In this document: piece after piece, positions 27,053 to 34,465 of the stretch
Numbering within the stretch: position 1 is the stretch's first letter
Layout of the letters: every line of letters starts with the position of its first letter
Assembly (NCBI RefSeq): GCF_001612905.1
Contig: NZ_BDBI01000025.1
Location: forward strand, 124,001-188,000
Source: Nocardia ignorata NBRC 108230
GTDB lineage: Bacteria; Actinomycetota; Actinomycetes; Mycobacteriales; Mycobacteriaceae
Direction of reading: 5' to 3'
Length of the DNA: 64,000 nucleotides
Notes under the pieces: model-generated
What the model was told of the DNA's origin: nothing
Seen by the model: the letters and a program-made list of their open reading frames with translations, nothing else
The model's database searches: none
Translations under genes and position numbers: made by a program

Positions 27053-28066
27053 GTGGCAGTCGAGATGTTCTACGACGACGACGCTGACCTGTCGATCATC
27101 CAGGGCCGCAAGGTCGCCGTGATCGGCTACGGCAGCCAGGGTCACGCGCACTCGCTGAGCCTGCGCGACTCCGGTGTCGACGTGCGCGTCGGCCTGGCCG
27201 AGGGTTCGAAGTCGCGCCCGAAGGCCGAAGAGGCCGGCCTCACCGTCGGCACCCCCGCCGAGGTTTCGGCCTGGGCCGACGTGATCATGGTCCTGGCGCC
27301 CGACACCGCCCAGGCGTCGATCTTCACCAACGACATCGAGCCCAACCTGAAGGACGGCGACGCGCTGTTCTTCGGCCACGGCCTGAACATCCACTTCGGT
27401 CTGATCAAGCCCCCGGCCGGCGTCACCGTCGCCATGGTCGCCCCGAAGGGCCCCGGCCACCTGGTGCGTCGTCAGTTCGCCGACGGCAAGGGCGTTCCGG
27501 CCCTGATCGCCGTCGACCAGGACCCGAAGGGCGAGGGCCAGGCCCTGGCGCTGTCCTACGCCAAGGGCATCGGCGGCACCCGCGCCGGCGTCATCAAGAC
27601 CACCTTCAAGGAAGAGACCGAGACCGACCTGTTCGGTGAGCAGGCCGTGCTCTGCGGTGGCACCGAGGAACTGGTCAAGACCGGTTTCGAGGTCATGGTC
27701 GAGGCGGGCTACGCCCCCGAGATGGCCTACTTCGAGGTGCTGCACGAGCTGAAGCTGATCGTCGACCTCATGTACGAGGGCGGCATCGCGCGCATGAACT
27801 ACTCGGTGTCCGACACCGCCGAGTTCGGTGGCTACCTCTCGGGCCCGCGCGTCATCGACGCGGGCACCAAGGAGCGCATGAAGGCGATCCTGTCCGACAT
27901 CCAGGACGGCACCTTCGTCAAGCGCCTGGTCGCCAACGTCGAGAACGGCAACACCGAGCTCGAGGGCCTGCGCAAGGCCAACGCCGAACACCCCATCGAG
28001 GTCACCGGCGCCAAGCTGCGCGGCCTGATGAGCTGGGTCGACCGCCCCATCACCGAAACCGCGTAA
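27053..28066 (+). CDS. ilvC: Ketol-acid reductoisomerase (NADP+), class I
   Basis: Isomerises and reduces acetolactate or acetohydroxybutyrate. The 337-residue length marks the short class I form. Visible motifs are the dinucleotide site GYGSQGHAHSLSLRDSG, APKGPGHLVRRQF, and the metal-binding helices EETETDLFGEQ and YFEVLHELKLIVDL. The GTG is preceded by AGAAGGGA. It follows ilvN by 60 bases and closes the ilvBNC operon, ending at a strong terminator. Confidence 0.97.
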   Translation: MAVEMFYDDDADLSIIQGRKVAVIGYGSQGHAHSLSLRDSGVDVRVGLAEGSKSRPKAEEAGLTVGTPAEVSAWADVIMVLAPDTAQASIFTNDIEPNLKDGDALFFGHGLNIHFGLIKPPAGVTVAMVAPKGPGHLVRRQFADGKGVPALIAVDQDPKGEGQALALSYAKGIGGTRAGVIKTTFKEETETDLFGEQAVLCGGTEELVKTGFEVMVEAGYAPEMAYFEVLHELKLIVDLMYEGGIARMNYSVSDTAEFGGYLSGPRVIDAGTKERMKAILSDIQDGTFVKRLVANVENGNTELEGLRKANAEHPIEVTGAKLRGLMSWVDRPITETA

Positions 28067-28077
28067 TTCGTTTCGCG

Positions 28078-28111
28078 AAGGGCCCGTCCGCCGAAATGCG
28101 GACGGGCCCTT
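28078..28111 (+). terminator. ilvBNC terminator
   Basis: A perfect 14-bp stem (28078-28091 with 28098-28111, loop CGAAAT) runs into TTTC twelve bases after the ilvC stop. Confidence 0.9.
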
Positions 28112-28200
28112 TCGGTTTGCATGCTGTTTGCGGCGGTTCGATCAGCCGCGTCGAGGGGCGGGTTCTTGCCGTTCGGGCCGTGTAGCGGAAGACTTGCCCG

Positions 28201-29559
28201 ATGACAACCGTCGAGGAATTCGATCGTGATGCGGTGGAGTTGGGGCGTGCCGCGCGGAAGATGGTTTCGCGTTCGGGGTTGGGGGAGTGGCGGGCGGGGC
28301 CGAAGCGGGAGGATCCCGTGACGGTTCTGGAGCGGCAGGGGGAGTCGCGGGTCCAGAGCCTGCTGCCCATCCGGTATGCGCGAATGGCCATCTCGCCGTT
28401 CACCTTTCTGCGTGGGGCGCCCGCGATCATGGCGGCCGATCTGGCGAGCGGTCCCGACACCGGGCTGACCGTGCAGCTCTGCGGTGACGCGCATCTGTCG
28501 AATTTCGGGCTGTACGCCTCCCCGGAACGCAACCTCGTCTTCGACGTCAACGACTTCGACGAGACCCTGCCCGGCCCGTTCGAGTGGGACGTGAAACGCC
28601 TGGCCGCCAGCGTCGCCGTCGCCGCCCGCGACAACGGTTGTTCCGACCAGCGGGCCGGACGAGCGGCCGAGGCCGCCGCGCGCGGTTACCGGGAGGCGAT
28701 GGCCGCGATGGCCGAGCTCGATTCGCTCGCCATCTGGTACGAACGCGTCGACGCCGACGTCGTGACGGCGACGATCCCGAAGGAGAAGCGGCGCAAGCTC
28801 GCGGAGAAGACGATCGAATCGGCGCGGACCCGTACCAGCCTCGACGCGCTGGAGAAACTCACCGAACCCGATGCCGACGGCGTTCCACGGATCAAGAACC
28901 AGCCGCCGCTGCTGGTACCGATCGAGTCCCTGACGGAGAAGGACATCAAGGCGGTCCTCAACGACTACCGCCGCAGCCTGCCCGACGAGCTGCGCACACT
29001 ACTCGACCGCTACACCGTCGTGGACATGGCGATGAAGGTGGTGGGCGTCGGCAGCGTCGGCACCCGCTGTTTCATCGTGCTGTTCATGGACTCCGAATCG
29101 GGTGCCCCGCTGTTCCTGCAGGTCAAGCAGGCGGAGGTGTCGGTTCTCGCGGCGCACACGAAGCCGAGCAAGTACCACCATCAGGGGCACCGCGTGGTGG
29201 CGGGCCAGCGCCTGATGCAGGCTGCCAGCGACATCTTCCTCGGCTGGGCGACGGGCCCGGCGGGCAATTACTTCTACTGGCGTCAGCTCAAGGACATGAA
29301 GGGCTCGGTCGACATCGGCGCCCTCAGCCACCACGAACTGGCCGGATACGCGGGCCTGTGCGGCGGCGTACTCGCCCGCGCCCATGCCCGCTCCGGTGAC
29401 CGATCGGCGATCAACTCCTACCTGGGCGACAGCGACAAGTTCGACAGCGCGATGAGCGAGTTCGCCCTCGCCTACGCCGACCAGACCGTCGTAGACCGCG
29501 ACGCCCTACTCGCCGCGATCGATTCCGGCCGGGTGCAGGCCGCCGACCACCCGTACTGA
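28201..29559 (+). CDS. DUF2252 protein (kinase-like fold)
   Basis: A 452-residue DUF2252 protein. Recognisable segments are the N-terminal RYARMAISPFTFLRG, the phosphotransferase-like LCGDAHLSNFG and VFDVNDFDET, and the C-terminal GDRSAINSYLGDSDKFD. The GDxHxxN and DxxD pattern resembles the active site of aminoglycoside phosphotransferase-fold enzymes, and family proteins are large in number in actinobacteria but uncharacterised. No substrate can be named. Its 3' end overlaps the converging membrane-protein gene by 54 bases. Confidence 0.88.
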   Translation: MTTVEEFDRDAVELGRAARKMVSRSGLGEWRAGPKREDPVTVLERQGESRVQSLLPIRYARMAISPFTFLRGAPAIMAADLASGPDTGLTVQLCGDAHLSNFGLYASPERNLVFDVNDFDETLPGPFEWDVKRLAASVAVAARDNGCSDQRAGRAAEAAARGYREAMAAMAELDSLAIWYERVDADVVTATIPKEKRRKLAEKTIESARTRTSLDALEKLTEPDADGVPRIKNQPPLLVPIESLTEKDIKAVLNDYRRSLPDELRTLLDRYTVVDMAMKVVGVGSVGTRCFIVLFMDSESGAPLFLQVKQAEVSVLAAHTKPSKYHHQGHRVVAGQRLMQAASDIFLGWATGPAGNYFYWRQLKDMKGSVDIGALSHHELAGYAGLCGGVLARAHARSGDRSAINSYLGDSDKFDSAMSEFALAYADQTVVDRDALLAAIDSGRVQAADHPY

Positions 29560-30204
29560 CACCGCAGGCCGGTCGGCAGCGTCCCGACTCGACAAGAACA
29601 GCGCGCTGCCGATCGCGAACAACCACAGCAGGGTGAGCCCACCGACGGTCGCGGTGGTACCCCACCCGTTGGCCGCGTAGAACTCGGCCGGAACGTTCCC
29701 GAAGAACAACGACGGCACGAATGCGAAATTCACCGCTGCCAGCGCCCAGCTGATCACGATGCACCAGCGGGGGAGTAGCCGTGGGGCCGCGGTCGCGAAA
29801 GCCACCAGGAACAGTCCCTCGAGCAGTCGCGCGACGGTGCCGTACAGGATGTAGGTTCCGGTGACGGTGATGGTGGGGTCGATCGGTTCGGGTGCCGCGA
29901 TCACCGCGCCCACCTCGAGTCCTGTCGATACGAAAACCACTGTGAGCCAAGCAGTTCCGGCTGCGGCGGCCAGCGACCCGAACCATTCGCGTTCCGGGTC
30001 ACGCCGGCGGACCAGGTAGGCGAATCCGCTCATGAACACCACAAACAGCGTCGCTGCGACCAGTCCGAGCAAACAGCGGGTGAGCACGTTCGCGTCCGGC
30101 GGTGCGCCCGGGTACACGAAGTACAGCGGCAATTCGATCAGTGTGCAGCTTGCGCCGATGAACGCGGCCGCCCCGGTGATTCGTTGAATTCTGTTGATAC
30201 CCAT
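29506..30204 (-). CDS. DUF4386-like integral membrane protein
   Basis: A 232-residue protein with six predicted hydrophobic segments (starting GAAAFIGASCTLIELPLYF and ending LLWLFAIGSALFLSS) and little outside the membrane. The order of segments resembles DUF4386 proteins. It diverges from a TetR-family regulator with which it shares a palindromic operator, so it is probably the regulated target. TATACT on the minus strand (30255-30250) is a candidate -10 box next to that palindrome. Function unknown. Confidence 0.75.
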   Translation of the reverse strand: MGINRIQRITGAAAFIGASCTLIELPLYFVYPGAPPDANVLTRCLLGLVAATLFVVFMSGFAYLVRRRDPEREWFGSLAAAAGTAWLTVVFVSTGLEVGAVIAAPEPIDPTITVTGTYILYGTVARLLEGLFLVAFATAAPRLLPRWCIVISWALAAVNFAFVPSLFFGNVPAEFYAANGWGTTATVGGLTLLWLFAIGSALFLSSRDAADRPAVSVRVVGGLHPAGIDRGE

Positions 30205-30252
30205 CGCTATCGGACCTCACTGCCGGGCCGGCGTCCCCGGCTTCGAATTAGT

Positions 30253-30277
30253 ATAAGCCTTAAACTATAGGGCTTAT
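30253..30277. promoter_or_regulatory. TetR operator candidate
   Basis: ATAAGCC (30253-30259) and GGCTTAT (30271-30277) are perfect inverted copies 11 bases apart, lying in the divergent promoter region between the membrane protein and the TetR gene. Confidence 0.6.
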
Positions 30278-30312
30278 GTTAAGTTGGCGATACCCCGACG
30301 AATGAGGAGACG

Positions 30313-31014
30313 GTGACCGGCAAGCCACGGCCGCGCGTCGGCCGTCCGGCCGAGTTGGACGCGCAACGCATCGTCGCGACCGCCATCGCACTCGCCGATC
30401 GCGACGGTCTACGTGGCGCCTCGCTGACGAAAGTCGCCGCTGCACTCGATGTCACCGCGATGTCGCTCTACCGTCATATCGGTTCCAGAGACGGCCTCAC
30501 CGACCTGATGGCCGACGCCGCCTTCGGCCCACCGCCTGCCGTCGGGTCCGACTGGCGTGCGGCCCTGCGGGATTGGGCGAACGGTCAGCGTGCCGCGTTC
30601 GCCCGTCATCCTTGGGTCACCCAGATACCCGTCGCCGGCCCCCCGCGCGGCATCAATGCGCTCGCCTGGATGGACGCGGGCCTTGCCGCGCTACGCAACA
30701 CCGGCCTGGACTGGCGCGCCAAGATCGGTGCGATCACCGTCGTCGGCGGCTATGTCCGGCAGGCGTTCGTCACCGATCGGCAGATGGCGCAACGGCGCGG
30801 CGCCGACCAGCGCACCGAGGCGCAGGACCTCGCCGCGTATCAGCGTGATGTGACGGCCGTCGACCTCTCCGGTTTCCCGGAGATCGCGGCCCTGTTCGCC
30901 GCTCGGGCCTTCGCCGATGTCCCGCCGGACGACGAATCGGCGGACGACGATTTCGCCTTCGGTCTCGAGCTGATCCTCGACGGGATCGCCACCGCCATCG
31001 CCAGGTCGGCGTGA
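30313..31014 (+). CDS. TetR/AcrR-family transcriptional regulator
   Basis: A 233-residue repressor. The helix-turn-helix lies at about residues 36-56 (GASLTKVAAALDVTAMSLYRH), followed by a ligand-binding helical domain of the TetR_C type with the conserved HPWVTQIP and a long C-terminal helix. The start is GTG 30313, after AATGAGGAGACG. It probably represses itself and the divergent DUF4386-like gene; the inducer is unknown. Confidence 0.92.
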   Translation: MTGKPRPRVGRPAELDAQRIVATAIALADRDGLRGASLTKVAAALDVTAMSLYRHIGSRDGLTDLMADAAFGPPPAVGSDWRAALRDWANGQRAAFARHPWVTQIPVAGPPRGINALAWMDAGLAALRNTGLDWRAKIGAITVVGGYVRQAFVTDRQMAQRRGADQRTEAQDLAAYQRDVTAVDLSGFPEIAALFAARAFADVPPDDESADDDFAFGLELILDGIATAIARSA

Positions 31015-31052
31015 CTCCGGGCCGCTACCGCAGGCGTCGGAAACCTTCTCGA

Positions 31053-31058
31053 TATACT
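31053..31058 (+). promoter_or_regulatory. -10 box TATACT for the moxR operon
   Basis: TATACT ends eight bases before the ATG at 31067, with no ribosome-binding site between, so the mRNA is probably leaderless or nearly so. Confidence 0.5.
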
Positions 31059-31066
31059 CATTACTG

Positions 31067-31945
31067 ATGAGTAACTTCTTTCCCTCGGTGGATCAGGTGA
31101 CCGACCGGCTGGCAGCGGTCGGGTACCTGCCGTCCCTCGACATCGCGACGGCGGTCTTCCTCGCCGGCCACCTCGGCAAGCCCCTGCTGATCGAGGGTCC
31201 CGCCGGTGTCGGCAAGACCGAGCTGGCCAAGGCTGTCGCCGCCGCGGCGGGCGCGGATCTGCTGCGGCTGCAGTGCTACGAGGGCATCGACGAGGCCCGC
31301 GCGCTGTACGAGTGGAATCACGCCAAGCAGTTGTTGCGCATCACCGCCACCTCGGGTGAGGGGTGGAACAGCACTCGCGATCATGTGTTCTCCGAGGAGT
31401 TTCTGCTGGCCCGGCCGCTCCTGGCAGCCATCCGCAATCCGGACCCCACCGTCCTGCTCATCGACGAACTCGACAAGGCCGATGTGGAGCTGGAGGGGCT
31501 GCTGCTCGAGGTGCTCGGTGATTTCCAGATCTCGATCCCCGAACTGGGCACGGTCAAGGCCGTGCGCCGCCCGTTCGTCGTGCTGACGTCGAACGCCAAC
31601 CGCGACCTGTCCGAGGCGCTGAAACGGCGCTGCCTGTACCTGCATATCGATTACCCGACCGCCGAGCTGGAGCGTTCGATCGTCCGCTTGAAGGTCCCGG
31701 AATTGGACGAGACGTTGGCCGAGCCTGTGGTTCGCACGGTGGCCGCGTTGCGTCAGCTGCCGTTGCGCAAAGCACCGTCGATCGCCGAGACGGTCGACTG
31801 GGCGAAGACCTTGGTGGCCTTGCGTACCCGCGAGATCACCTCGTCGGTGGTGCGGTCGACCCTCGGCGTGCTCCTGAAGTACCAGTCCGACCATCGGGTC
31901 GCCGTCGAACGTCTGGCACTCGACGGGGAGAGCCCCCGGCCATGA
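31067..31945 (+). CDS. MoxR-family AAA+ ATPase
   Basis: A 292-residue ATPase with Walker A GPAGVGKTE, the MoxR segment LQCYEGIDEARALYEWNH, Walker B VLLIDELDK, sensor 1 VLTSN and a C-terminal lid. This CbbQ/CoxD-like subgroup works as a chaperone that inserts metals or remodels enzymes together with a VWA-domain partner. The partner gene follows with a four-base overlap (ATGA). No oxidase or dehydrogenase client is visible nearby. Confidence 0.92.
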   Translation: MSNFFPSVDQVTDRLAAVGYLPSLDIATAVFLAGHLGKPLLIEGPAGVGKTELAKAVAAAAGADLLRLQCYEGIDEARALYEWNHAKQLLRITATSGEGWNSTRDHVFSEEFLLARPLLAAIRNPDPTVLLIDELDKADVELEGLLLEVLGDFQISIPELGTVKAVRRPFVVLTSNANRDLSEALKRRCLYLHIDYPTAELERSIVRLKVPELDETLAEPVVRTVAALRQLPLRKAPSIAETVDWAKTLVALRTREITSSVVRSTLGVLLKYQSDHRVAVERLALDGESPRP

Positions 31946-33300
31946 CCGCGCCCACCGATCGCCTGGTGGACTTCGTCGGTCTCCTGCGTGAGCACGGCAT
32001 CTTCGCCGGTCCCAGCGAAACCATCGATGCCGCGTCGGCGATCGTCGCCCTCGGCATGGACGACACCGACCGCCTGCGCTCCGGTCTGGCCGCCTGCCTG
32101 CTGCGCCGCAACGGTCAGCGTTCGGTCTTCGACCAGCTCTTCGACCTGTATTTCCTCGGCACACAACTGCCGGTGCCGAGCCCGAGTGACGACCCGGACT
32201 CCCTGCGTGACCGCCTGATCGCGTCCCTCGTCCAGGGCGCCGACACGGCGGAACTGGCCAGGGAGGCGCTCGACACTTTCGGCGCCTACGGCGGGGCGGG
32301 GGAGAGCGCGGGCCGGGTCACGCAGGCCTCGGGTGCGGGCTGGTCGTCGTATCTGACGATGAAATCCCTTCGTCCCGACGAGATCTCCGAACAGGTCGCC
32401 CAAACCATGGGCGGCACCGGGCAATTCGATGCCGCCGTGCACACCATCGAAGCGCGACGCCGCGTCGACCAGTTCCGGACGGCGGTGCAGAACGAGGCCC
32501 GCCTGCGCTCGGCCGAACTGCGCGGCACCGATTACATCGCCCGCCGTGGTGTCGAGAACTCCGCGGACCGAACGGATTTCCTCGGCGCCCGTGAGCAGGA
32601 CCTCGCCGAGATGCGTCGGCTGGTGCACCCGCTGGCGCGCAAACTCGCGACCCGTTTGGCGGTGCGCCGTAAGAAGGCGGTGCGCGGTCAGATCGATCTG
32701 CGCCGCACCCTGCGCCGTTCTATGGCCACCGGTGGCGTGCCCGTCGACCCGGTGCTGCGCGCCCGCAGACACGGTCGTCCCGATCTGGTTGTGCTGGCCG
32801 ATGTTTCGGGGTCGGTGACCGGATTCTCCGAGTTTACCCTGCAATTGGTGCAGGCGCTGCAGGACCAGTTCAGCAAGGTCCGCAGCTTCGGTTTCGTCGA
32901 CACGTGCGCCGAGATCACGCACTTCTTCACACCGGGTGAACCCCCACCGCCCGGCTTCGCGCAGAGCATTGTGCGTGAGGGCGGGGTGGCTCGTTTCGGG
33001 TCGAGCAACTACGGCGAGGCCTTCCAGGGTTTCGTCGACCACTATCTCGACGCCCTAGGCCCCCGCACCTGCGTGCTGATCCTCGGTGACGCCCGTACCA
33101 ACCGCACCGACCCGAATCTCGCTGCGCTGGAAGTGATGTCGGAGCGTGCGAAAGCGGTGTACTGGCTCAACCCGGAACCGTCGAGCTCATGGTCGACCGG
33201 TGATTCCGCCGCCGACACCTACACCGACATCGTCACCATGCACGAGTGCCGCAATGTCCGCCAGCTCACCGAGGTGATCGGCAGACTTCTGCCCGCCTGA
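31942..33300 (+). CDS. VWA-domain protein, CoxE-like
   Basis: A 452-residue partner of the MoxR ATPase. The C-terminal half is a VWA domain with the metal-ion-dependent adhesion motif DVSGSVTG (DxSxS), the downstream Thr/Asp (VDTCAEITHF) and LGDARTNRTDPN. The N-terminal half is helical and basic. CoxE-type proteins act with CoxD-like ATPases on large metalloenzymes. The gene is coupled to the ATPase gene and ends immediately at a terminator hairpin. Confidence 0.9.
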   Translation: MTAPTDRLVDFVGLLREHGIFAGPSETIDAASAIVALGMDDTDRLRSGLAACLLRRNGQRSVFDQLFDLYFLGTQLPVPSPSDDPDSLRDRLIASLVQGADTAELAREALDTFGAYGGAGESAGRVTQASGAGWSSYLTMKSLRPDEISEQVAQTMGGTGQFDAAVHTIEARRRVDQFRTAVQNEARLRSAELRGTDYIARRGVENSADRTDFLGAREQDLAEMRRLVHPLARKLATRLAVRRKKAVRGQIDLRRTLRRSMATGGVPVDPVLRARRHGRPDLVVLADVSGSVTGFSEFTLQLVQALQDQFSKVRSFGFVDTCAEITHFFTPGEPPPPGFAQSIVREGGVARFGSSNYGEAFQGFVDHYLDALGPRTCVLILGDARTNRTDPNLAALEVMSERAKAVYWLNPEPSSSWSTGDSAADTYTDIVTMHECRNVRQLTEVIGRLLPA

Positions 33301-33348
33301 CGCCCGGCCCATCGATCAGTTCGGAACTGCTCGATGGGCCACCGGGCG
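33301..33348. terminator. Bidirectional hairpin after the MoxR/VWA operon
   Basis: A long imperfect stem (CGCCCGG, CCCATCGA and CAGTTC blocks paired with their complements) begins directly after the TGA at 33298-33300 and separates it from the converging reductase gene. Confidence 0.7.
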
Positions 33349-33361
33349 TCCGCACGCATCA

Positions 33362-33802
33362 TCATGCGGTGAGACGGACGACCGCGTACTCGCGGCCTGC
33401 CTTGGCCTGGTACTTGCCGTAGCGGGGCTGGGCGGTGGTGATCGCGGCCCAGGCGCTCGCCCGTTCGGCGCCGGTGAGCACGTGCGGGGTGACCGGAACC
33501 GGCTGGTCGCCGGGCAATTCGATGGTGGCCTGTTCGGGGTGGGCCATCAGGTTGCGGAACCAGTCGGGGTCGCCGTTCTTGCCGCCGGAGGCGACCAGCA
33601 GCCAGCCGTGGCCACCGTCGGAGAACCAGGAGATCGGTGTCTGGCGCGGCTCACCGCTGCGGCGGCCGACGGTGTGCAGGATGAGCACGTCCATGCCCAT
33701 GAAGCTGCCGTCGCCGCGGCGGATCTTGCGGTTCATCCTGGCGTTCATCTTGTGCTGCATCCAGCGGGAGAAGCCGGTGTGGGTCTGCTGCTTCGTGCTC
33801 AT
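33362..33802 (-). CDS. Deazaflavin (F420)-dependent nitroreductase-family protein
   Basis: A 146-residue Ddn-like protein with the split-barrel core LILHTVGRRSGEPRQTPISWF and VASGGKNGDPDWFRNLMAHP, the F420-binding signature of the family. Such proteins reduce quinones or nitro compounds with reduced F420, or bind it without known substrate. The N-terminus is basic (KMNARMNRKIRRG), as in membrane-associated Ddn members. It lies 31 bases downstream of the AhpD-like gene and is probably in the same operon. Confidence 0.88.
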   Translation of the reverse strand: MSTKQQTHTGFSRWMQHKMNARMNRKIRRGDGSFMGMDVLILHTVGRRSGEPRQTPISWFSDGGHGWLLVASGGKNGDPDWFRNLMAHPEQATIELPGDQPVPVTPHVLTGAERASAWAAITTAQPRYGKYQAKAGREYAVVRLTA

Positions 33803-33833
33803 CGCAAAGGTCCTTTCGGGTGGTGGGAGGGGC

Positions 33834-34289
33834 TCAGCCCCAGGCTCCGGCGATCTGGCGGGTGGTGGCGTTGAGCCGGTTGAACATGTTGGTGATGCCG
33901 ATCATCAGCACGATGGCGGCGAGCTGGCGCTCGTCGAAGTAGCTGGCCGCGTGGTCCCAGACCTCGTCGGTGACGGCATCGGCCCGATCGGCCATCCGGG
34001 TGGCGGCCTCGGCCAGTTCCAGCGCGGCGCGTTCCTCGTCGCTGAAGTAGGGCGTTTCCCGCCAGGCGACGACGGTGGCCAGGCGCTCCTCGCTGACACC
34101 GGCCTTGCGTGCGGTCTTGGTGCCCGCGTCGACGCAGGAGCTGCATCCGTTGATCTGGCTGACCCGCAGGTGCACCAGCTCCAGGATCTCGCCTTCCACG
34201 CCGCCGGTCTTGATGGCGCCGAAGATCTCCTGGATGGGGCCCATCGCGCCGGTCAGGATCATCGCCGGGTTCTGCATACGGGACTGCAT
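33834..34289 (-). CDS. Carboxymuconolactone decarboxylase-family (AhpD-like) protein
   Basis: A 151-residue helical protein with the AhpD-type redox motif and neighbours INGCSSCVDAGTKTARKAG (CxxC in GCSSC). Family members of this length act as peroxidase partners or thiol reductases. The ATG at 34289 has GAGGAGA just upstream; an in-frame extension to 34442 is unconserved. It probably forms an operon with the F420-dependent reductase gene and diverges from the NB-ARC regulator. Confidence 0.9.
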   Translation of the reverse strand: MQSRMQNPAMILTGAMGPIQEIFGAIKTGGVEGEILELVHLRVSQINGCSSCVDAGTKTARKAGVSEERLATVVAWRETPYFSDEERAALELAEAATRMADRADAVTDEVWDHAASYFDERQLAAIVLMIGITNMFNRLNATTRQIAGAWG

Positions 34290-34465
34290 GATGTTCTCCT
34301 CGGTTTCGCTTGTTCTCCGCTGCTCGCGGTGTGTCTCGATAACAGCCCGCCGCGTGCTCCGAAACGAGGTCTGTGGGACACTCTGGGACAGTGGAAAACG
34401 GCTCTGACCTCTGGCTTGTCGGCGGGAAAATAGTCGTTTCATACCGGGACACGGAGTGCGGAACA

